From assembly GCA_029054535.1 (NCBI GenBank), contig JAIDFC010000193.1:1678-8774 (forward strand): DNA of 7,097 nucleotides, read 5' to 3'. The notes below the pieces were generated by a model that saw only the letters and a program-made list of their open reading frames with translations, made no database searches and was not told where the DNA came from. Position numbers and translations under genes: made by a program. Of the stretch, positions 1-5,224 are shown in pieces; within the stretch, counting starts at the first letter, position 1; each line of letters begins with the position of its first letter. Source of the DNA: Rikenella sp. GTDB taxonomy: Bacteria; Bacteroidota; Bacteroidia; Bacteroidales; Rikenellaceae.

Positions 1-68
1 GAAGCGTCATATGTTTATAAGCGACAGGTTTATTGAGGGGCTTTGACTTTTTTTCGAGAAATCGGTGT

Positions 69-112
69 GGGCGCGTTGGTCGGCTGGAGATCCGACGAAC
101 GCGCCTCTTTTA
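69..112 (+). terminator. Possible terminator hairpin at the left edge
   Basis: An imperfect inverted repeat pairs gcgcgtt (71-77) with aacgcgc (98-104) and gtcgg (79-83) with ccgac (92-96). One G-G mismatch separates the two stems, and the loop is about 8 bases. A short T-rich stretch (ctcttttatt) follows on the plus strand, so as RNA it would work as a weak plus-strand terminator. No gene can be assigned to it; a plus-strand gene ending left of about position 46 would fit, but only a dozen codons of open frame are visible. Nothing else recognisable lies in 1-170. Confidence 0.35.
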
Positions 113-175
113 TTACATAAGGTGTCGAGCTTTGCCGAGCCTCCGAATATTCCCCTTTTTATTCCCCTCAGAAAT

Positions 176-213
176 AGAAAGGCCTCACAATCATATGACT
201 GTGAGGCCTTTCT
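176..213 (-). terminator. Rho-independent terminator of the tRNA-Leu gene
   Basis: A perfect 14-bp inverted repeat (agaaaggcctcaca at 176-189, its complement at 200-213) begins two bases past the 3' end of the tRNA. The loop centre (tcatatga, 191-198) is itself palindromic, so the 38-base block is a near-complete palindrome with one mismatched pair (190/199). Read on the minus strand, the stem ends in CCTTTCT and runs into a short T-rich stretch. The position right behind a minus-strand tRNA makes a terminator the natural reading. Confidence 0.8.
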
Positions 214-214
214 G

Positions 215-296
215 TGCCCAGGACAGGAATCGAACCTGCACGCCTTGCGGCACACGCACCTGAAACGTGCGCGTCTACCTATTCCGCCACCTGGGC
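215..296 (-). tRNA. tRNA-Leu, anticodon CAG
   Basis: Read on the minus strand, this 82-base sequence folds as a class II tRNA. The acceptor stem GCCCAGG pairs with CCTGGGC, with discriminator A at position 215. The D-arm (GCGGAATAGGTAGACGC) is typical of leucine tRNAs. The anticodon stem CACGT/GCGTG encloses loop TTCAGGT, placing anticodon CAG at plus-strand positions 260-262. A variable arm with GCC-GCAA-GGC and a T-arm with loop TTCGATT follow. Both the long variable arm and the anticodon point to leucine, decoding CUG codons. CCA is not encoded (CAG follows the discriminator), so the end must be added by the CCA-adding enzyme. Confidence 0.96.
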
Positions 297-344
297 TTGT
301 ATATAAATAAAGAGTAAAGCGTCGCACCCTTTCGGATGCAGGGA

Positions 345-376
345 CAAAAGTAGCGCTTTCTTCCGAAACCTGCAAA
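345..376 (-). promoter_or_regulatory. Bacteroidota-type promoter for tRNA-Leu
   Basis: On the minus strand TACTTTTG (345-352) matches the Bacteroidota -7 consensus TAnnTTTG exactly. TTTG (373-376) lies 20 bases upstream as the -33 element. Transcription would start roughly at 335-340, giving a leader of about 40 bases before the tRNA. The elements are seen directly; the assignment rests on the known consensus of the primary sigma factor in this phylum. Confidence 0.75.
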
Positions 377-450
377 CCTCCGTCGAAAATAATCCGCTCC
401 ATCCCGACGCTCGAGTCGCTAATCCCTTCAGAAACAAAGCGAATCGGACG

Positions 451-1146
451 TTAAAAAATATCTTTCAGCTCTAGCAAGCTCCGCACCTCGTGCAACGGTC
501 GCTGGTCGTGTTCCGCCCCCGTCGGATTGACGAACACCGACGGCATCCCCACCGTCGACGAACCGTAGATATCCGTATAGACGTCGTCCCCCACCATAAT
601 GCACTCCCCGGGTCCCACCTCCGCCTTGCGCATCGCGTATTCGAAAATCCCCGGGTTCGGTTTGCCGATCCCCGCGAACTCCGACGTCGTGATGCGTTGG
701 AAAAACCGCTTCAGGCCGCTGTGTTCCACCTTTCGGAACTGCACCTCGTTGAACCCGTTGGTAATGAGCGACATCGGATATCCCTTGCCGTGCAGATACT
801 CCAACACCTCGATCGAGTGCGGCATCAGCGTATTGAACGTCGGCGAGATTCGCAGATATTCGTCGCTCATCTCCATCGCCCGGTGCGGGTCGTCGATCCC
901 CGCCGAAGCCAACAACCGAACGAAACGCTGGTTGCGAAGCGTCTCGCGGTCCACGATCCCGTCCCGATACTCGATCCAGAGTTGTTGGTTGATCTCGCGG
1001 AACGTCCCGTAATAGGCGTCGAAGTCCGGAAATCGATCCGCCATGCCGAACGTCGCGAAGAGTTCGCGCTGAGCGGCCTCCTGGTTGGCACGGACGTCCC
1101 AGAAAGTGTCGTCGAGGTCGAAAAAGATGTGTTTGTAGTTCAGCAT
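451..1146 (-). CDS. YjjG/YfnB-type HAD-family nucleotidase
   Basis: This 231-residue protein is a haloacid dehalogenase (HAD) superfamily hydrolase, predicted cytosolic and Mg-dependent. The four HAD motifs are present: motif I DLDDT (residues 10-14, nucleophile D10 and acid/base D12), motif II ITNG (128-131, T129), motif III lysine in GKPNP (K162) and motif IV GDDVYTD (186-192). The helical cap between motifs I and II carries INQQLWIEYRDG (52-63), which resembles the cap of E. coli YjjG (INQ/VNKPLW.DY.NG). YjjG removes phosphate from non-canonical pyrimidine nucleoside monophosphates; that exact substrate is inferred from similarity. Its length matches the family (about 225-235). The start is set at ATG 1144-1146 because MLNYKHIFFDLDDT is the usual HAD beginning. 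The frame stays open further upstream to 1314, but that stretch overlaps the promoter and has no family similarity. The gene is divergent from dnaK. No clear terminator follows it before the tRNA gene. Confidence 0.88.
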   Translation of the reverse strand: MLNYKHIFFDLDDTFWDVRANQEAAQRELFATFGMADRFPDFDAYYGTFREINQQLWIEYRDGIVDRETLRNQRFVRLLASAGIDDPHRAMEMSDEYLRISPTFNTLMPHSIEVLEYLHGKGYPMSLITNGFNEVQFRKVEHSGLKRFFQRITTSEFAGIGKPNPGIFEYAMRKAEVGPGECIMVGDDVYTDIYGSSTVGMPSVFVNPTGAEHDQRPLHEVRSLLELKDIF

Positions 1147-1167
1147 ACCGAGCGAGTATTCAGAGTA

Positions 1168-1196
1168 CAAAAGTAGCGAAAATTTTCGGGTAAAAA
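1168..1196 (-). promoter_or_regulatory. Promoter for the HAD nucleotidase gene
   Basis: TACTTTTG on the minus strand (1168-1175) is a perfect TAnnTTTG -7 element. A T-run (1192-1196) about 16 bases upstream is a poor -33 element. Transcription would begin near 1160, leaving only about 15 bases before the ATG at 1146. The core sits in a 12-mer (cgctacttttgt on the minus strand) identical to that of the tRNA-Leu promoter. Its position also supports the short start chosen for the HAD protein. Confidence 0.6.
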
Positions 1197-1258
1197 CGCC
1201 GCTTCGTCCGGTTGGGCGAGATGACAGGAAAGACTGACATTTTGACACGAATACAATT

Positions 1259-1274
1259 TGGCACAACACTTGAT
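1259..1274 (+). promoter_or_regulatory. Candidate -24/-12 (sigma-54-like) promoter for dnaK
   Basis: TGGCAC (1259-1264) followed by AACAC and TTGAT reproduces the sigma-54 consensus TGGCACG-N4-TTGCW, with correct GG-N10 spacing (GG at 1260-1261). The -12 dinucleotide is GA instead of GC. Transcription would start near 1285, giving an A-rich leader of about 35 bases before the dnaK ATG. A weaker housekeeping alternative overlaps: TTTG at 1241-1244 and, 20 bases on, a 4-of-6 match to TAnnTTTG at 1265-1272. The sequence fits either; which one is used cannot be decided by reading. Confidence 0.4.
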
Positions 1275-1319
1275 AATGATAAATGCGGAAAAAATAAAAA
1301 AAACAAAACATCATACATT

Positions 1320-3230
1320 ATGGGAAAGATTATCGGTATCGACCTAGGGACGACCAACTCGTGCGTCTCGGTCATGGAAGGCAACGAACCCGTTGTGATT
1401 CCGAACAGCGAGGGACATCGGACCACGCCGTCGATCGTGGCGTTCACCGAAAACGGCGAGCGGAAAGTGGGCGATCCGGCCAAGCGGCAGGCGATTACCA
1501 ATCCGAAACGGACCATTTTTTCGATCAAACGGTTCATGGGCGAGACCTACAGCCAGGTGAAAGGCGAGCTCGAACGCGTGCCGTATGAGGTGAAAGATGA
1601 ACACGGCGTGCCGCGGATCGCGATCGACGGTCGGTTGTATAGTCCGCAGGAGATCTCGGCCATGATTCTCCAGAAGATGAAGAAGACCGCCGAAGATTAC
1701 TTGGGTCAGGAAGTTTCGGAAGCCGTGATTACCGTTCCGGCTTACTTCAACGACTCGCAACGGCAGGCTACGAAAGAGGCCGGCGAGATCGCCGGTTTGA
1801 AAGTGGCGCGGATCATCAACGAACCGACCGCAGCGGCGCTGGCTTACGGGCTGGAAAAGTCGGATAAGGATATGAAGATCGCCGTTTACGACCTCGGTGG
1901 GGGGACTTTCGATATCTCGATCCTCGAACTCGGCGACGGGGTGTTCGAGGTAAAGTCTACGAACGGGGATACCCACCTCGGAGGGGACGACTTCGACCAC
2001 GTGATCATCGACTGGCTGGCCGGCGAGTTCGAGGCGCAGCACCATGTGGACCTGCGGAAAGACCCGATGGCCCTGCAGCGACTGAAAGAGGCGGCCGAAA
2101 AAGCCAAGATCGAGCTTTCGAGCGCGACCGAAACGGAGATCAACCTGCCGTATATCATGCCGATCGACGGCGTGCCGCAGCACTTGGTAACCAAGCTCTC
2201 GCGGGCTAAGTTCGAGCAGTTGGCGGACAAACTGATCCATGCCACGATCGAACCGTGTCGCAAGGCGTTGGAAGACGCCGGGCTGACCGCTTCGCAGATC
2301 GACGACGTGATTTTGGTCGGCGGGTCGACCCGTATCCCGGCGATTCAACAGGTTGTCAAAGAGTTCTTCGGCAAAGAGCCGTCGAAAGGGGTCAACCCGG
2401 ACGAAGTGGTGGCCATCGGGGCGGCTATTCAGGGCGGTGTCTTGACCGGCGAGGTGAAAGATGTCTTGTTGCTGGACGTAACCCCGCTGTCGCTCGGGAT
2501 CGAAACCATGGGCGGCGTGATGACCAAACTGATCGACGCCAATACGACCATTCCGACCCGGAAGTCGGAGGTCTTCTCAACCGCGAGCGACAACCAGCCG
2601 TCGGTCGAAATCCACGTCTTGCAGGGCGAACGCCAGATGGCAAGGGACAACAAGACCATCGGACGGTTCCACTTGGACGGGATTCCGGCTGCTCCGCGCG
2701 GGGTGCCGCAGATCGAGGTAACGTTCGACATCGACGCCAACGGGATCCTGAACGTCTCGGCCAAAGACAAGGGGACCGGCAAGGAACAGAGCATCCGGAT
2801 CGAAGCTTCGTCGGGTCTGACCGACGCCGAAATCCAGCGCATGCGGGACGAAGCCAAGGCCAATGAAGCCAAAGACAAAGAAGAACGCGAACGGGTCGAC
2901 AAGATCAATGCGGCCGACTCGCTGATCTTCAGCACCGAAAAACAGCTCAAAGAGTACGGCGACAAGATTCCTGCCGACAAAAAATCGGCGATCGAGACGG
3001 CGTTGAACGGGTTGAAAGAGGCGCACAAGGCACAGAACCTGGCCGATATCGACAAGTATTCGGAGGGGCTGAATGCCGCATGGCAGGCGGCTTCGCAGGA
3101 CATCTACAACGCGAGCAACAACGCAGGCGGCGCAGCCGGAGGAGCGGGAGCCGATGCGAACGGCGCGCAGCAGCAGGGAACTTCGGCAGACGAAGGGCCG
3201 CACGATGTCGAATTCGAAGAAGTGAAGTAA
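1320..3230 (+). CDS. dnaK: Molecular chaperone DnaK (Hsp70)
   Basis: This 636-residue protein is a full-length Hsp70, the ATP-driven cytosolic chaperone that works with DnaJ and GrpE in folding and stress recovery. The N-terminal ATPase domain (about 1-380) shows IDLGTTNS (7-14), catalytic lysine K70 in SIKR, VPAYFND (139-145), INEPTAAALAYG (166-177), DLGGGTFDIS (191-200), GDTHLGGDDFD (216-226, with T218 at the E. coli T199 autophosphorylation site) and VGGSTRIP (333-340). The linker VLLLDVTPLSLG (382-393) precedes the substrate-binding domain and a helical lid. A Gly/Ala/Gln-rich disordered tail ends in EFEEVK, like the E. coli EEVKDKK end without the last lysines. The start at ATG 1320 is chosen because MGKIIGIDLGTTNS is the canonical beginning; 36 extra in-frame upstream codons cross the promoter region and are not conserved in character. 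The leader is A-rich and lacks a Shine-Dalgarno, as is usual in Bacteroidota. No grpE, dnaJ or hrcA is adjacent. Confidence 0.98.
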   Translation: MGKIIGIDLGTTNSCVSVMEGNEPVVIPNSEGHRTTPSIVAFTENGERKVGDPAKRQAITNPKRTIFSIKRFMGETYSQVKGELERVPYEVKDEHGVPRIAIDGRLYSPQEISAMILQKMKKTAEDYLGQEVSEAVITVPAYFNDSQRQATKEAGEIAGLKVARIINEPTAAALAYGLEKSDKDMKIAVYDLGGGTFDISILELGDGVFEVKSTNGDTHLGGDDFDHVIIDWLAGEFEAQHHVDLRKDPMALQRLKEAAEKAKIELSSATETEINLPYIMPIDGVPQHLVTKLSRAKFEQLADKLIHATIEPCRKALEDAGLTASQIDDVILVGGSTRIPAIQQVVKEFFGKEPSKGVNPDEVVAIGAAIQGGVLTGEVKDVLLLDVTPLSLGIETMGGVMTKLIDANTTIPTRKSEVFSTASDNQPSVEIHVLQGERQMARDNKTIGRFHLDGIPAAPRGVPQIEVTFDIDANGILNVSAKDKGTGKEQSIRIEASSGLTDAEIQRMRDEAKANEAKDKEERERVDKINAADSLIFSTEKQLKEYGDKIPADKKSAIETALNGLKEAHKAQNLADIDKYSEGLNAAWQAASQDIYNASNNAGGAAGGAGADANGAQQQGTSADEGPHDVEFEEVK

Positions 3231-3278
3231 CACACCCGGCGGCGAGGCGAAACGCGCCTGGCACGCATACGCGCACCG

Positions 3279-3320
3279 AACAGGGCGGACGGACCGAAAT
3301 CCGTGTCCGCCCTGTTTTTT
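3279..3320 (+). terminator. Rho-independent terminator after dnaK
   Basis: A perfect 12-bp stem pairs aacagggcggac (3279-3290) with its complement (3305-3316), around a 14-base loop that can add a small gga/tcc helix. The stem runs into a T-tract (3315-3320). It lies 48 bases after the dnaK stop. A smaller hairpin (aggcg/cgcct, 3245-3259) precedes it. The next start codon follows only 32 bases later. Confidence 0.9.
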
Positions 3321-3352
3321 CGCTCCCCACCCCGTCAAAACCAAGAACGAGT

Positions 3353-4948
3353 ATGAAGAAAAGAGCTTTTTTCTCAACGATCCTATCGTCCCGGATGTTG
3401 CTGCTGTTGTTGTTCGGCAGCCCGTGGATCTCCGCGGCCCAGGCCCAGCAGGTCTCGGCCGAACAAGCCGTGCAGTTTCAGAAAATCAACCAAGTGCTTT
3501 ATCTGATCTCGCGCGGCTACGTCGATACGGTCGACCTGCCGAAAGTGGTCGAAGGAGCCATCGCCGAGATGCTCGGTAGTCTCGACCCCCACTCCACCTA
3601 CATCTCGCCCAAGGAGATGAAGACCGAGGAGCAGGAGATCGAAGGCAATTTCGAGGGGATCGGTATCGAATTCAACGTCCTGCGCGACACGATCGTGGTG
3701 GTGAACACCGTCCCGGGCGGTCCTTCGGAACAGGTCGGGCTTCAGTCCGGCGACCGCATCGTGTACGTGAACGGAGAGTTGAAAACCCCGGTCCGGCTGA
3801 ACGACGTGCCGGCCTTTCTTCGCGGACCGAAAGGGACTCGGGCCGAACTGCGGGTGGTTCGTCCCGGCGTCTCCGACACCCTCGAATTCAGCATCGTACG
3901 CGACAAGATTCCGATGCACAGCCTCGACGCCGCCTACCGGGTCGACGAAAAGACCGGCTACGTCAAGCTGAACCGCTTTATGGCCACCACGAACGACGAG
4001 TTGCAGGAGGCGTTGAGGCGGATGGAGGGCATCGAGGCCCTGGTGCTCGACCTGCGCGGCAACGGCGGAGGGCTGCTCGACCAATCGATCCGCGTGGCCG
4101 GCAACTTTCTGAAACCGGGCAGCTTAGTAGTCTACACCGAAGGGGCTAACATGCCTCGCCAGGAGATTCGAACCCCGTGGTCTCCTCCGTTGTTTTCGAC
4201 CGGTCGCCTGGTCGTGTTGGTAGACGAAAGCTCGGCCTCGGCTTCCGAGATCGTCGCCGGCGCCATGCAGGACTGGGATCGTGCCACGATCGTCGGCCGG
4301 AGGACCTTCGGCAAGGGGCTCGTCCAGCAACAGGTGCCGCTCAACGACGGTTCGGCCATCCGGCTCACCGTGGCCCACTACTACACGCCGTCCGGCCGGT
4401 CGATCCAGCGACCCTATAAGCAGGGCGACCTGACGGGTTACTACCGCGACTTCGCCGACCGCTACGACTCGGGCGAGCTGACAGGCGGCTCGGTTCCGAC
4501 GGCCGACACGTCGCATCTTTTCCGGACGCTGGTTCAAGGGCGCGCGGTCTACGGCGGCGGGGGCATCACGCCCGACGTCTTCGTACCGATCGACACCACG
4601 GCCTACTCCGACTACTGGAGTCGCCTGGTGCGCCGAGGGATCCTGCTGGAGTTCGTCGTTACGGAGCTGGACCGCAATCGGGCGGGGTACCAGGAGCGGT
4701 ATCCGGATTTCGAGACTTTCGCCCGTGATTTTTCGTTGACGCCGGAGATGACCGAACGTCTCGTCGCCTTGGCTCGCCAACGCGGCGTAGAGGAGGACGC
4801 TCCCGGTCTGGAACGTTCTCGTCGCCTGATCGGAACGCAGATCAAGGCGCTGTTGGCACAACGACTGTGGGACACGACGGCCTATTATCGGGTGGTCCAT
4901 GCCGAAAACGATCCGGAATTTTCCACTGCCGTCGCTATGACTAAATGA
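3353..4948 (+). CDS. Secreted S41-family C-terminal processing protease (Ctp/Prc type)
   Basis: This 531-residue protein is a carboxy-terminal (tail-specific) processing protease of MEROPS family S41, expected in the periplasm. It begins with a Sec signal peptide: basic MKKR, a leucine-rich core (MLLLLLFG, 15-22) and a likely cleavage after AQA (29-31); there is no lipobox cysteine. A helical N-terminal region (about 33-98) holds LDPHSTYI (77-84), and a PDZ domain spans about 99-185 (FEGIGIEF, LQSGDRIVYVNG), which binds substrate C-termini. The protease core has LDLRGNGGG (232-240), nucleophile S296 in SSASASEIVAGAM, general base K321 in FGKGLVQ and Q325. The 25-residue Ser-Lys gap and Lys+4 Gln match the CtpA/CtpB triad. 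A tail of about 180 residues follows HYYTPSGRSIQRPY (342-355), a length usual for Bacteroidota members. The start at 3353 is fixed by the signal peptide; earlier in-frame codons run through dnaK and its terminator. Natural substrates cannot be told from sequence. Confidence 0.93.
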   Translation: MKKRAFFSTILSSRMLLLLLFGSPWISAAQAQQVSAEQAVQFQKINQVLYLISRGYVDTVDLPKVVEGAIAEMLGSLDPHSTYISPKEMKTEEQEIEGNFEGIGIEFNVLRDTIVVVNTVPGGPSEQVGLQSGDRIVYVNGELKTPVRLNDVPAFLRGPKGTRAELRVVRPGVSDTLEFSIVRDKIPMHSLDAAYRVDEKTGYVKLNRFMATTNDELQEALRRMEGIEALVLDLRGNGGGLLDQSIRVAGNFLKPGSLVVYTEGANMPRQEIRTPWSPPLFSTGRLVVLVDESSASASEIVAGAMQDWDRATIVGRRTFGKGLVQQQVPLNDGSAIRLTVAHYYTPSGRSIQRPYKQGDLTGYYRDFADRYDSGELTGGSVPTADTSHLFRTLVQGRAVYGGGGITPDVFVPIDTTAYSDYWSRLVRRGILLEFVVTELDRNRAGYQERYPDFETFARDFSLTPEMTERLVALARQRGVEEDAPGLERSRRLIGTQIKALLAQRLWDTTAYYRVVHAENDPEFSTAVAMTK

Positions 4949-4975
4949 TCCTATTTCCTGGCTACTGAGTGGAGA

Positions 4976-5028
4976 GTTCTTTCCTGGTCGAAAAGAACGA
5001 ATCGCAAAAATTTTTGTATGTTCTTTCG
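4976..5028. repeat. Three complementary arms in the protease 3' region
   Basis: The 7-mer gttcttt occurs at 4976-4982 and 5020-5026, and its complement aaagaac at 4992-4998. The middle arm can therefore pair with either neighbour but not both. The second pairing extends to cgaaa(a)gaac/gttctttcg (4989-4998 with 5020-5028) and encloses a perfect caaaaatttttg palindrome (5005-5016). It lies between the protease stop codon and the protease terminator. It may be mRNA 3' structure or an AT-rich terminator for the convergent hisCB transcript; no function can be assigned. Confidence 0.5.
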
Positions 5029-5040
5029 CTGAAGTCGTTT

Positions 5041-5064
5041 CGGGGGATATGTTCCCCCGTTTTT
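5041..5064 (+). terminator. Rho-independent terminator after the S41 protease
   Basis: The stem cgggggA/Tcccccg (5041-5047 with 5053-5059) has a 5-base loop and is followed by ttttt (5060-5064) and more T-rich sequence. It lies 92 bases past the protease stop. The minus strand lacks a T-tract after this stem, so it acts for the plus strand only and does not obviously terminate the convergent hisCB transcript. From 5065 to 5224 I see no gene, only a GC-rich palindrome gcgcccgggcgc at 5080-5091. Confidence 0.85.
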
Positions 5065-5224
5065 CATTTTTCTCAGCCTGCGCCCGGGCGCGGGTCCGGT
5101 CGGTGAGATCATAACCCGACTTGAACAGGTTTTACCTTTTCATCGTCGTCGCCACCCTGGTGCGAAGGCAAATAAACGAAACCGTCGAAGCAGCCCCGGC
5201 AAAGAACAAGCCCCCAATAATACG

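Noticed and set aside
33..402. Open frames on both strands covering the tRNA
   Set aside because: They translate the tRNA and its flanking hairpin; their peptide text is the familiar artefact of tRNA translation and the tRNA explains the sequence fully.
451..1146. The HAD gene as the missing histidinol-phosphatase (HisB-N)
   Set aside because: HisB-N is a cap-less HAD with zinc-binding cysteines; this protein has a large helical cap after motif I and YjjG-like cap residues, and it is 4 kb from hisCB with unrelated genes between.
1147..1314. Longer N-terminus for the HAD protein
   Set aside because: The extension crosses its promoter and the divergent dnaK control region, and the family begins at MLNYKHIFFDLDDT.
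1212..1319. 36 extra in-frame codons before dnaK
   Set aside because: DnaK proteins begin at MGKIIGIDLGTTNS; the extra codons cover the promoter and the A-rich leader.
1344..2348. Long antisense open frame inside dnaK
   Set aside because: It is a by-product of GC-rich codon use; its Arg-rich translation has no recognisable domain, while the sense strand is an unmistakable DnaK.
5080..5091. GC-rich palindrome gcgcccgggcgc as a terminator for hisCB
   Set aside because: There is no T-tract after it on the minus strand, and a 12-base self-complementary GC stretch leaves no room for a loop without breaking pairs.
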